A stretch of DNA of 64,000 nt from Mauremys mutica (Eukaryota > Chordata > Testudines > Geoemydidae). This document shows positions 24,049 through 35,331 of this stretch, one piece after another; position 1 is the first letter of the stretch, and every line of letters begins with the position of its first letter. The notes below the pieces were generated by a model. The model was not told where the DNA came from and ran no database searches. It saw only the letters and a list, made by a program, of their open reading frames with translations. Where the stretch lies: assembly GCF_020497125.1 (NCBI RefSeq), contig NC_059082.1, positions 30,774,965 to 30,838,964 on the forward strand, in the 5' to 3' direction. The position numbers and the translations under genes are program-made.

Positions 24049-24353
24049 CAGGGGTAGGCAACCTATGGCATGGGTGCCGAAGGCAGCATGCGAGTTGGTT
24101 TTCAGTGGCACTCACACTGCCTGGGTCCTGGCCAATGGTCCAGGGGGCTCTCCATTTCAATTTAATTTTAAATAAAGCTTCTTAAACATTTTAAAAACCT
24201 TATTTACTTTACATACAATAGTTTAGTTATATATTATAGACTTAGAGAAAGAGACCTAAAAACGTTAAAATGTACTACCGGCACGCGAAACCTTAAATCA
24301 GAGTGAATAAATGAAGACTCGGCACACCACTTCTGAAAGGTTGCTGACCCCTG
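24049..24353 (+). mobile_element. Non-autonomous hAT MITE, copy 2 of 3
   Basis: 305 bp, ends CAGGGGTAGGCAACC and GGTTGCTGACCCCTG, with a perfect 8-bp TSD, TTATAGGT, at 24041-24048 and 24354-24361. Same family as 6765-7073 (inverted) and 30996-31306 (same orientation). Confidence 0.92.
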
Positions 24354-24361
24354 TTATAGGT

Positions 24362-25007
24362 CGTAAGATGACAGTTGTTATACATACCACTGCAGAGATT
24401 TGTATGGCATGTGATAGCTTGTCAGAGATGCAGCCCCTTTGGTAATCTCTTCAGAGAAAGTAGGGCCATGAGCCTAAAACTCCAATTCAGACATAGGCTG
24501 GTTTTCCTTAGGTTTGAAGGGGATACAAATTTCAGTACATGCCAGAGCTGGATTACACATTCCATGTCAATGGTGAAGCTGAGCCCATCTTCCTAATTGA
24601 ATAATCTATCCATTATATTTAGCCCCTTTCTGGTCATGGCACATCCACCAGCAGATCGTGACTGTCTTACATTTGTTATTCAAAAGGATTTGGTGACATT
24701 TTTGCACTTTTTAAAAACAAAAGTAATGGATTTTTTTTTAACTTTATGGACAAACGATTCCCTGCCAGTATTCAATATTCGAGTTATGTTAGATAGCCGT
24801 GACCAGTCAAATAAGTAACGTTGCGTTGTTTCTGCTCCTAGACTAGTTGAGTGCATATGCTTTATGCTGAGTGTTTTGTCCATTAACATTTTGTCTGTTA
24901 ACATACTGTTAATGTCTTTATGATATTCAGCCTAAATTTCACATATAGTTGGACCTAGTTATGGCCCCTGAGGCCATGAACAATTTCTCTATATTAAGTA
25001 ACTTGCA
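24362..25007. other. Anonymous sequence
   Basis: Two 73-aa ORFs (24375-24596 and 24597-24818) lie head to tail, but neither has a recognisable motif. No repeat family assigned. Confidence 0.35.
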
Positions 25008-25735
25008 CCCCACTTTTGGCCTTCAAACAACCCCCACAACCTCTCCAAGCTCATAAAAAGCAAGGTCCACACAAATCAGGACACGTCAACTCAAAGTGGC
25101 ACCAGACCCTGACAGAACAACAGTCACAAAACCTGCAGACACATCTCCACTGCTACAATGATCAACACCGCCCACAACACAAGATCCATGGCTCCTACAT
25201 ATGCCTATCACAACATGCGGTATACCTCATCCAGTGCACTAAATGCCCAGCAAAAGTTATGTGGGTGAAACCAGACGGACAATCACGATGCTCTCAAATG
25301 AGCTCACACAGGAAAATGATAAAAGTCAAAAACACCCCATCATCTGTGAGTGAACAGTCAAAGTGATCACTGCATATCTGACAGGTCAGTCTTCATCCTC
25401 AAAAGAAACCTGCATAACACTTTCAAAAGATGAGCCTGGGAGCTTAAATTTGTAACTCTCCAAGACTCTAAAAACACGGACTGAACAAAGAGACTGGATT
25501 TATGGGTGATTACAACAATCTATCACCCACTGACTACCCCCCTTTTTGGCCTCTGACTGCAGAGATGCTAACAGGCCACTCTACCTTGAATGGTCCCTTA
25601 GAATACGTCCTGGATCTGAAGAACTCCGGCTCAAAAACTTGTCCCTCTCACCAACAGAAGTTTGTTCAATAAAAGCTATTACCTCACTCGCCTTGTCCCT
25701 CTAATATCCTGGGACTGGCACAGCTACAACACCGC
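25008..25735 (+). mobile_element. Penelope-like element 3' region
   Basis: The 5' part encodes a GIY-YIG-type endonuclease remnant (see 25016-25366). The 3' part ends with CTCACCAACAGAAG, then ATTACCTCACTCGCCTTGTC, then AATATCCTGGGACTGGCACA, a tail whose reverse complement is also seen at 40.64 kb. The order of endonuclease domain then a short repeated tail is that of Penelope retroelements. It is 5' truncated and carries no reverse transcriptase. Confidence 0.65.
25016..25366 (+). pseudogene. Penelope GIY-YIG endonuclease remnant
   Basis: A 116-aa frame with a lysine/glutamine-rich lead (residues 1-60), then a cysteine-containing block H-A-V-Y-L-I-Q-C-T-K-C-P at about residues 67-78, then W-V-K-P-D-G-Q-S-R and S-S-H-R. 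In Penelope elements VYLIQCxxC precedes a Y-V-G-x-T-G-Q motif and an R-x-x-x-H; here the YVG is replaced by M-W-V and ET by KP. The key motif is therefore damaged and the frame ends early. Inferred inactive. No canonical start upstream is needed, as the element is truncated. Confidence 0.6.
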
Positions 25736-25739
25736 CCAA

Positions 25740-28457
25740 GACATGTAAAGGAATAAGCCAATCTCAGATTTTTTTATATGCAAAAGTGCATGCAGAGGTA
25801 TTAGAGCTCACAGAATAACACACATACCCGCATTTGTATGTACAAAAGGAGAATGTGGGTGCAACTCTCTGGGTGCAAACATCTGCACATGCATTTTTGC
25901 AGGTGCAAAACCAGAGACCATAGTTGAAAATTTAGCTTGTTCACAGCATTATAAATTGACGAAGAAAGGAATGTAGCTTTAATGCTTGCTATCATAAGGG
26001 AGCCTCATGAATGTCAAAGATGGGGGGTTATGAAGAACCTGATCAGATAATTATTTTTCACCCTCACTGTAAGGTCTTGGTCTCAATCCTCTACCTTATA
26101 CTATTAAAACTTAGTTCCAACTTGAGTACAGTGTATTAAGCCTTTATATTTCTTTATTTACCCACATTATGCAAACACTTACAATTATGCTTAAACCCTA
26201 ATAAATGGTGCTCTCAGAATCATGCATTCCATCTGATTCCTTTTCACCACTAATATTTCATTCATGACACATTTTATAGTCATACACAAAAAATCACTGA
26301 AAAAAAAATGGTGCATCAATAATGTTGTTGTTGAAAGAGTTTTTTGGGGGGAGGTGCAGGAAGGGGTAAGGGTTGTCTCCACTTCACTTTTGTGCCTCCA
26401 TCACATCCTGCTGATCTGCCTGTCTGCCACAGAACTCAATTTACACTCCAGAAACAGCACCTACTGAGTGAATGCTCAGTGGGGGCTCTGCCTCTCAGAG
26501 TGTCCATTGGCCTGCATACAGCACCATTACAACCGACTCTCTGTAGAGGCTCACAAAAACTTTGGAAAGCAATTTAATGATAATGAAGAGATAAGCAGAA
26601 GAAGGGAGGATTAAGGGTTTGGGGGTGATCCGAGACCTCTGCATGCTAATATTTACAGTGGGACCTAAACCCAGGGATTAAGTGGGAAGAAATGGTGCAC
26701 AGGTCGGTCTTCTGAAGTAGTGAACATAAACCATAGTCAACGAGCTGTAATACTTGAATTTCAGTGCAGAGGTCAAAGAATTATCATGGTTTGGTCTGTT
26801 TGTGAGGAGCACCAAATTAAAGGGAATTGCACTTGCCAATTCCAGGGGTGAATTTGACTTCAAAATTCAATCTTATCCTAAATTAGCAGTAGCTGGTGGC
26901 CAAAAGGAAAAAAAAACAACACTGATATAAAAAGACCTAAGATAGCTAGTTGTGAATTGAAATTATGGCTTGGACTGATCTGTAAAAAAAAATAAAAAAA
27001 CAATATAAACACTGTCTTACCTCCAAGATAAACAAATGAGACTGTTGTGATTTGTTGTTTCAGTTTGAAAGCAAACTTACTTGTGGGAGGAACAAATCAA
27101 ACATCTCCAGTGAGTCCCCATAAAGCAGGTTTATGCTTTCAAAATTAGATTGGTGGCATTTTTATAGCACAGATAATATAGGAAAAAATCTCTGTTTAAA
27201 AATTCATTAAGTTTTCAGAGTGGTGATGACTAGAAACGATCACATACTGTTATTTCGATGGTATGGTATGTTCTCATATCAGACTGTGATATCACTGCTT
27301 AAACCCAGATTTATAGTTATACCCTTGAAAGTGAAGTTGTATTCATATAAAAAAGATACATCTTCGAAATTCAGACAATGCAATTACCTGTTTCTCTGTA
27401 TTTAATATCCAGTACATCGAAGGAATAGACTTAATTCATATTAAATATTTTTAACGTTCAATACACAAAATCAAGATGCAAATGATTTTATTCAGATCGA
27501 CTCCGTGACATGAGACAATTAAAAGTGACTCAAAATGCAGGCTGCCCAAGCTCTTGGGGTAAGCACTGGGGTTTCTTTATGCACTATCCTGCATCAGGCT
27601 GAAAATCTTGGCTAGGCTATGCACTAACGCAATCTTGTTAGCCCTTGGATAGTTAGGCCTGCTCTGTTCTTCAACACTGCAAGGGGCCAGGTCAGTGACA
27701 GGTTGGGAAGGTTGTTGCATGCTCCCTTTCACTACAGTAAGTTTGTGTCACCCGTTAGGTGGGACCTTGTTTTGTTGTCTGAAGTTATAATAAAGTTTCA
27801 GTCACTTGGCAAAATCTGTTGCTTCCATCCATTATCACTGCCATTTGCCATTTATTTACAGTGATGTCAAACACAGTAAGAGGTTGTCATGAGGAGGCAT
27901 AAAGAATTTGAGTGACTGAGCAAAAAGCAAAGCACCCCTTGACACAATGGAAGCTGTCTCCGAAATCCAAAACTCATTACCACAACACACACCTCTGTAT
28001 CACCTAGGGCTGGTTAACCTTTCCAGACTCGGGATATAAAGTTCTGTTGCTGTGAGGTTAAATTTCCAAGCTGATCGGTTAAACCCTATTTAAACTCAAC
28101 TCTTTTTTGTAAAGCTGTAAACGAAACAGCTAAAGTGAAGGCAAGGACATACCAGTATGCATTGTCTGAATTGAACAAACTGCTATCCTCGATCTGTACA
28201 TCGCTGTCTGCGATTAATCTGATCTGATGCAGGGAAGGGGAGAGAGAAAGAGAAGGTGCGCACATATTACATCTGGGGGCTGTTTGAATGTAGTGTATGT
28301 ATGTTGCATAGAGAAACATATTCCTAGTCCAAGAGTCCTAGGTTCTGGAAGGAAAATGGCAGAGTCCGCACAAGAAGAAAGGAAGTTAAGTGAGACTAAG
28401 AATAAATCCCCCCAATCTATTTTTTTTTATTTACAATTATATGTCCCCATGCACAGA
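25740..28457. other. Anonymous AT-rich sequence
   Basis: No gene, RNA or assignable repeat. ORFs at 26264-26577 and 27220-27405 show no motifs. A GC-richer patch at 26340-26560 could be an unnamed repeat. Confidence 0.4.
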
Positions 28458-28465
28458 CTCTAAGT

Positions 28466-28970
28466 CAGAGGTTCTCAAACTGGGGGCACAGGCCCTCTGG
28501 GGAGGGCATGGAATGTACTGGGGGGAGTCGTGACATTTTGCTCACAGCAACGAATAACAAAGATGATTCCTCCAGACACCTCAGGTCCTCAGATGGCGCT
28601 GTGCCTTTGACCCTAGATGGCGCTGTGCCTTTGACCCTAGATGGCGCTGTGCATTTTGACAGATTTCTGTTAAGCTTGCATAGCATTATACAAAGTCATT
28701 GCCATCCGTATGTCAATCCATTTGCCTCAATGCGGCGTGCACATGTAATTGTGAGCATCGACCATAATGTCAGTTCCGCTTTTACTCTGATTACAATGGA
28801 CCATTGGCTCTGTTCGAATTGACGCGTTGCTGTTTTTAATATTTAGTGAGAGTTGCATGTTGATTTTTGTTTTAAATCGGTATATGTGCTTGTGTGGAGG
28901 GGGAGCGGCGTAAACTACTACAGACACAAAGAAGGAGGGGGGCACGATCAAGTACATTTGGGAACCACTG
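28466..28970. mobile_element. hAT-like element with triplicated 24-bp unit
   Basis: Left end CAGAGGTTCTCAAACTGGGG and right end (reverse complement) CAGTGGTTCCCAAATG make a hAT-type inverted repeat. Flanks CTCTAAGT and CTCAGTAC are only partly alike, so the TSD is decayed. The ORFs at 28465-28686 (-) and 28508-28822 (+) are overlapping shadows. Confidence 0.7.
28591..28660 (+). repeat. Three tandem 24-bp units
   Basis: Units starting AGATGGCGCTGTGC at 28591, 28615 and 28639. The first two are identical; the third diverges after GTGC. It lies inside the hAT-like element. Confidence 0.9.
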
Positions 28971-28979
28971 CTCAGTACA

Positions 28980-29729
28980 CAGTCAATTATTTAAAATTAC
29001 AAAAATGAAACTGCAACATAATCAGCTCACCCCTTCCACCTAGCTGGGGAACATTCTAAAACACTAGCACTCCCAGACATGGGCCTACAGCTTAATCTTA
29101 CTTCAAAGCCCAGTTGAAACAATTCAGCCTTACGGCTTGCCCTGAAATTTGGCAAACCCAAACTAGTTCAGACCGGGGTTGGAGGCCAATCCCCAGCTCT
29201 ATGGAGACTGCCCAGCCAGGCGGTACATGCTGTATTCTAGTTTACATTTCACTGCTGATGTAGCTTTGTAAAAAAGAATATAATATAAAACACTTTTCAT
29301 AAGTGAGTTTGTTATATAGGTCTCGGTACTTTGCACATATATGGGAGCAATCTCACTTCCATCTCCATACTGACAAAGATCCTCAGACACAGCACAACTG
29401 GTACGGTTTTCACTGCACAGGGGCACTAGGCAGACAGAGGAGGGGGAGGCACGATTAGAGAAGGTTGCATGGGGGTCTGCCTGGGGGCTCCATGCACTTC
29501 ACCGAGTGGGGCTTGGGGAGGCAGGACCACGATGGGGGAGGAGTGGAACAAACGTGCAGCCAGTGAATCGCTAATGAGAGCAGAGTTCAGGAGCAACTGT
29601 GGCATTAGGGTTGTTGTGGTGCCCACTCTGGGGCTTGGAGAAGGAATCCTCCTCTCCAGTGGCACCCCCTTGCACTACACCTGCTGACTCAGAGTTGGCA
29701 TGGGAAGAATATTTGTCCTATATTATCTT
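28980..29729. other. Anonymous sequence
   Basis: No gene. The block 29430-29690 is G-rich and gives opposing ORFs of about 75 aa, a composition effect. Confidence 0.4.
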
Positions 29730-29905
29730 TCACCAGAGGACTGCAAAGCTTTTTACAGTTAATTGACCCCCTGCCCAATAGGTATTATTAAGTCCATTTT
29801 CAATATGGATAAATTGAGGCACAGAACTTAAATTGACTTGCCTGAGGTAATACAGCAACCCAGTAGCAGAGTTAAGCACAGAACCCAAGACACCTACCTC
29901 TGCAG
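29730..29905 (-). repeat. MIR SINE remnant
   Basis: Order: AATAGGTATTATTAAGTCCA, then TTTTCAATATGGATAAATTG, then AGGCACAGA, then TTGACTTGCCTGAGGTAATA, then GTAGCAGAGTTAAGCACAGA. These match the minus-strand MIR landmarks (CATTTTACAGATG, CTGAGGCAC, CTTGCCCAAGGTCA, GGCAGAG). Confidence 0.7.
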
Positions 29906-29909
29906 CTTC

Positions 29910-30987
29910 TTCAGAGTCACTGAAAAACCTTTCCTGTCTAGGACTCTAAAACATACAGGTGGAAAAATCTCTTCAGACCCCCCGCCCCACACACACACAC
30001 ATATACTCACTCACCATATTCATTAATGCATTCCAGAAATGGAGTACGGGGTGGGGGGACCAGAGTAGCCACAGATACTCACTTTTCCAGTTGTTTCCAA
30101 CAGCAATAATGTTTCCAGATTTATGTTGTCACATTGCTTAGCATCAGGCTCCCAGAAGCTGCAGAAATAGTTCCAGTCCTGTCTACCCTGTAAACTAGAT
30201 AACAACAAGAAAGTATTGGAACAGTTGCCTTTCCTTCAATCAATCAAAGGGCACATATAAGGGAAGAGAGACATTGCTAAAAAAAATATCTGCAACTTCA
30301 TTACTAACCAGGCTACTGTAGCTCTGCTGTGCTGTATTTAGCTTCCAGTTAAAAATATTTGCAAATGCACAAACAAAATTATTGAAGTCAAATCATTTGC
30401 ATTTTTATATATTTGAGGATTTTTTTTAAATAACACAAATTAGTAAATAATACAAGGCTCTTGATTTTCTTGGCACTGAGAGATCATATTTAAATTGTGT
30501 GCATGGTTTTTTTACAAGGTGGAAAAGGCAGAGATCTGAATCAATCCCCAAAAATAGACCTTGGGCTACATGACAAATCTATACACCTGTTTTGAAACAC
30601 CATACAAAGCAGCAGGGCTCATATCGCAAGAAAATGTCTTGGGAGAAAGCCTTAAATTGTATTTTCCCATAGATACCCTAGTATAACTAATCACATCTCT
30701 GTTTAACTTTAGAGAGAATATTTTCACTACCTCCCATTTATTGAAAAGAAAATGCTATTTTATTAGTTTTTTGACTGAGCTGTCTGACTTTGACTATTAG
30801 CTCATTAAAAGCTCATTTTGCAGCACTAACTTTCATTAAATGAATAAATTCCAGGAGAAAAAAAATGCAGAATTTTCACACAAGAAGAATCACAACATGA
30901 TAAATCTCTTTTCCTCTGTAATGTTAGTTACAAGATGTCCCTACACAACTTTAAAAAAAAATCTCCCATAGCAATTGGAAAAGTATA
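29910..30987. other. Anonymous AT-rich sequence
   Basis: Contains a short CA run at about 29987-30002. No gene or repeat assigned. Confidence 0.4.
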
Positions 30988-30995
30988 GATTAAAA

Positions 30996-31306
30996 CAGGG
31001 GTAGGCAACCTATGGTACGTGTGCCAAAGGCGGCACGCGAACGGATTTTCAGTGGCACTCACACTGCCCGGGTCCTGGCTACCAGTCTGAGGGGCTCTGC
31101 ATTTTAATTTAATTTTAAATTAACCTTCTTAAACATTTTAAAAACCTTATTTACTTTACGTACAACAATAGTTTAGTTACATATTATAGACTTATAGAAA
31201 GAGACCTTCTAAAAACGTTAAAATGTATTATTGGCACGTGAAACCTTAAATTAGAGTGAATAAATGAAGACTCGGCTCATCACTTCTGAAAGGTTGCTGA
31301 CCCCTG
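30996..31306 (+). mobile_element. Non-autonomous hAT MITE, copy 3 of 3
   Basis: 311 bp, ends CAGGGGTAGGCAACC and GGTTGCTGACCCCTG, perfect 8-bp TSD GATTAAAA at 30988-30995 and 31307-31314. Retains CAACAATAGTTTAG, matching copy 1 more closely than copy 2 at that point. Confidence 0.92.
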
Positions 31307-31314
31307 GATTAAAA

Positions 31315-31689
31315 CATCCTAACATTAATTAAACATTATCTGTAAACTCAGATACCAACCTTTTCATGGATATTTGGAAAATAACTAACGTGTACCTGAA
31401 CATTGGAATACTGGCTTTCGCTAGTGTGACAATTAACTGTTTATCCAAGTATCAAAAATGTGTTATACTAGAAGGCTGAAGGGAAAACATTTCATTCTGA
31501 GTGCAACTCTTTATATTCTCTTCTCTCAAGTCATCTCAACTCTCAAGGTAAGTTATATTAAAATACAATTTTTGTAGACAATGGAGAATCAACAGATGAA
31601 TTAATGAATGTGTCAAAATATTTTTTCATTGACTTAGTAGTTAATATGAGAAAAGGTCACTTTTCAAAACCTCAAGTCCTTATTCATAT
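31315..31689. other. Anonymous sequence
   Basis: Nothing recognisable. Confidence 0.4.
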
Positions 31690-31803
31690 AGGGCTTGATC
31701 TTACAAAGAATTAAGCATATATGAGTAGCCTCACTGACTTCATTGGGACTGTTCACATGAGTAAAAGTTGCTCACATGCTTAAGTCTTTATGGGATCAGG
31801 CTC
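31690..31803. repeat. Palindromic MITE, most complete copy
   Basis: Starts GGGCTTGATCTTACAAAG and ends CTTTATGGGATCAGGCTC, inverted copies; both halves also carry TTAAGCATAT/CATGCTTAAG and TGAGTAG/CATGAGTAA inward. The centre is CTGACTTCATTGGGAC. It represents the same old family as 14753-14824. The TSD was not determined. Confidence 0.6.
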
Positions 31804-31809
31804 TTAGAA

Positions 31810-34800
31810 TATATAGCCTGAAATCCTAACCCTTCAATGTGGCCAGGATTTCACCCATGTAATCCTTTCAATATTTCAATTTCTGATAGTAAAGAAGTAA
31901 AAAGAAACAAATTCAGGAGAGACCAACCAACAATAGTTTGAGCTATTGCTGTTGATAAGAAGGCTAAAATCATCAGTTTTGTTCATTCCACTTCCCCCCC
32001 CCCCCCAAAGAGGATACTGTTTACTTTTCAGGTGTTCTAAAAGATAACCTTAATTTTATGTTTAAAATGTTCTGATAATCCACATTTACTCTAGCAAGTG
32101 CACAATACAATTAATAAATCTTGCATATGATTCAAAATACAGGTCTCTGATTTTTCCTCTTCTGACATTTCCACAGTATTTCCATATCAGACAGATTTGA
32201 ATCTTCAACTACTTTGATTAATCCAAGTTTCTCAAGCTTAACTGTCTAAGAAAGTACATCATCTGGACATATTGTCTTATATCTTATATTAATTCCAGCT
32301 CACCTACAGTCATTTAGCTTTATCGGGCAGAGGAAAAATGATTTTTTTGCAATAACAACCAAATTATAGTATGTTCATACAACTCCAGACACTTAACTTT
32401 TTCATACTGAATAGATCTGCAATGTTTTATTAATTTTTAAAAAGCCTTGTTTTGAATTTTTATACAATTTCAAAAACTTATGATACTGACAAAAAACTAC
32501 AACATGAAGAGACACATTCCCTGGAGGCCTTTAAGATATCAGAACAACACAGAGTGTCTGGATATGCGCGCACGTGTGGGCGTGCGCGCGCACACACACA
32601 CACACACTTTAAGGAAGAAGGACTTAAGCAATATTTTTTGCTACAGAACTGCACACATTAGCAGAGGAAAGAAAATTAATGCATTGATGCTGTCTGAACT
32701 CAGGTGACACTATTTTAAAAAGATATTAAACAAAAACAATGGAAATTATTCTTTGCCCTTGCTCTGACTTTGCAGACTATAGTTTGACTTGATTTGACAG
32801 CAAAAGTCTAGCTACCGTTTCATTGCCAGGCTTCACTCCAATACTAGATCAACTGGCCACATACAGTTCCATCTTCAAAAATAATAAAATATCAGTTTAA
32901 AACAATTAATCACACTGCATGAAGCTAAAATACCCTAAATACAAAAACCCCAGTCAAATCAGCACACACCGATTAACAAGGAGTACCTTACCATACGACA
33001 AAGCTCTTGATCACCAGCATGATGAGATCTTTCAGGATTAGCACAGGATGTGGAGATGGAACAACATCATGGAGCCATCTCTGAAAATTCACAGCATAAA
33101 TCCAGGTCTCTTATTGATTTTAGATTTTCCCCCAGAGACGCATTTGCTTTGAAATCTCACTTTGCTAAATGAAGCACGTTGCTACTCTCCTGATAATGTT
33201 ACAAAATCCATTTGGCAGTACGTGAGATTTCTCTGTGAACACTGGGAACCTTCTATTGTTTTAAATGATCACAGAACCTTTGTTCCCACTTGACCAACTC
33301 CTTATAAGCGAGTGTTTCAGACAAAAAAGAGGAGGTTTACAAGCTGCCTCCTCAGAATGCTATAATTGAGCCATTACCATAACTTCAATTAACTGCACTG
33401 CACTTAACCAGTCCATCTATGTGTCTTACAGGTAGCTTCTTGGGGGTGGAAGAGTGAGTGGGAAAAGGGAAAAGTCTGAAACACTCGCTTATAGACTGAA
33501 ACAGAGATTCTGAAACATGCTGAAGCCTGCGCTTAGCTGGCTGATCAGCTGTGTATCGTGAAATGCCAGCAGAGCAATCTGACCTCTGTAGAAGAAGAGA
33601 GGACGTTAAGGAAAGGAAACATGACCAGAGGAAATTTTTTGTATGACTTAATAGCTGGGACAAAATGAATATTTTGCAACATCCAGCTCAATACTTTCAA
33701 AATAACCTTTCAATGAAACCGAAAAATATATAATCTAAGGGGTTCTTCTTAAAAAATAATAACTCAATCTGCTAGTTATCTGCAGACAAAAAAAATTAAA
33801 CTGTCTTTCCTGTTTTTCTGAGATGCTTTAAGTGGAAAATGTGATGATTATACGATGAGTTGTCACTCAGCTACAACCCACTCCTATTACTCAGTACATC
33901 TGCTTTAAATATTCAGTCAGCTCAGCTTCCTTTTATATTCATTACATTCAGGCATTCTCAAATGTCCCTTATCACATAGGACAGGTTCTGCCCTCACTGG
34001 CCTACATTGATTTGTCCCCTTATTGTTTTGTTGTAAATGAGGAGTGAATATGGAAGAAAATGGGAAACCTATTTCATCATCATTTGGATTTCTGCATTAC
34101 GTATATTTTTGCTGTGGCCTTCCTTTTGATCTGCAGAATACTAAAGGTGTGTGGTATAGTGCTGCATGTCACATATTGAAAGTGACTGTACTCTGTGCAA
34201 AATAGGGAAAAAAAACAACAACTTTTCCTTATCTGCTTTCAGCAGGTAGATTAAAAAGATTTAACATAAAATGTATTTCCTTCATCTGTCCCGGTGGTTC
34301 CAACCCCAGATATAACTTGGTTGATCAACTTCTTTACAGCTTAAATATCTTAATACCTTGAGAAAACTTCCTGGTCCCACTGTTATCTGATACCTGCTTG
34401 CCAAAGGCAGGTTTCATTGTCTCCCTAGGCACCTGAGCAGGTAGGGGTTAGATCTTCCTAATTCAGACGGCAGAATTAAAAGAAAGTTGATGTGGCCCAA
34501 GGACAAGTTCTCAAGTTGTTTGTGGATTCTCCAACTTTATTTGAACTTAAACCATCAGCTGATCTGGGTAAACCACACAGCACAGCTACCGGCAGTGCCA
34601 TTCCACTGTGGATATTCAGCTGGCCACAATGGCCTCAGAGACAATTTTGTTTGTTTATTTTTAAAGTGGAATGGAATTTAAACTACTCCTCTCCACACCA
34701 TGCAACCTACTGAGAAACAGGGGCTGGATGCCAGACTCCTTGTCTCCCCAACTCCATGTAGAAGAACTGAGATGAGGAGAGCCTCAAGCTGCAGCAAATA

Positions 34801-35191
34801 TTGAAGTTCGCCCTTCACCATGCTATGCCAATGCACAGGACCATTGCTTAAACAGCCCTCCAACTCTCTCAGTTCAACCTTTGCTACACTGCAGTCCACA
34901 CAGCTAAACCTTCACAAGTTTCAGCAATTTTGCTCTATAAACCCAGGAACTAGACTTCCTGGTTGCCAATGCCAAGAAGCAATTAAAAGACCCACACACC
35001 TGTTTGCCAATTCTGCCTACCCAAAAAAAATCCCTTCCATGTCCCAAGAGGGTGACTGGCCAAGAAGTTCACACACTGGGCAATCCAGCATACCTAACTT
35101 AAGGATGAGGCTGAGTAAGTGTACCTAATACTGGCTGCCCATACCAGGAAGCCTCCCTTATACTCTCCCCACATCTTGCCCACTGAGATCC
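31810..35191. other. Anonymous AT-rich sequence
   Basis: No recognisable gene. Contains a poly-C run at about 31994-32006 and a purine-pyrimidine tract at 32562-32607. The ORF at 33385-33663 (-, 92 aa) and ORFs near 34487-34899 have no recognisable motifs. Block 34440-35130 may be an unnamed repeat. Confidence 0.4.
32562..32607. repeat. Alternating purine-pyrimidine tract
   Basis: An AT/GC/CA alternating run with one GGG interruption: ATATGCGCGCACGTGTG then GCGTGCGCGCG then (CA)n. Such tracts can adopt left-handed Z-DNA in supercoiled DNA. Confidence 0.85.
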
Positions 35192-35199
35192 CAAAAGAT

Positions 35200-35323
35200 T
35201 AGGGTGACCAGATGTCCCAATTTTATAGGGACAGTCCCGATTTTTGGATATTTTTCTTATATAGACTCCTATTACTCCCGAGTCCCTGTCCCAATTTTTC
35301 ACAATTGCTGTCTGGTCACCCTA
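35200..35323. mobile_element. 124-bp palindromic hAT MITE, copy 1
   Basis: Ends TAGGGTGACCAGA and TCTGGTCACCCTA are perfect inverted copies. A perfect 8-bp TSD, CAAAAGAT, is at 35192-35199 and 35324-35331. The interior is partly self-complementary (TGTCCC, ATTTTATAGGGACAG, TGTCCC). An inverted copy lies at 41852-41974. Confidence 0.93.
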
Positions 35324-35331
35324 CAAAAGAT

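Noticed and set aside
28591..28660. CRISPR-like direct repeats
   Set aside because: Only three contiguous units without spacers, in vertebrate DNA inside a transposon.
34440..35130. Possible gene from overlapping ORFs of 64-102 aa
   Set aside because: Frames on both strands, no recognisable domain or splice pattern.
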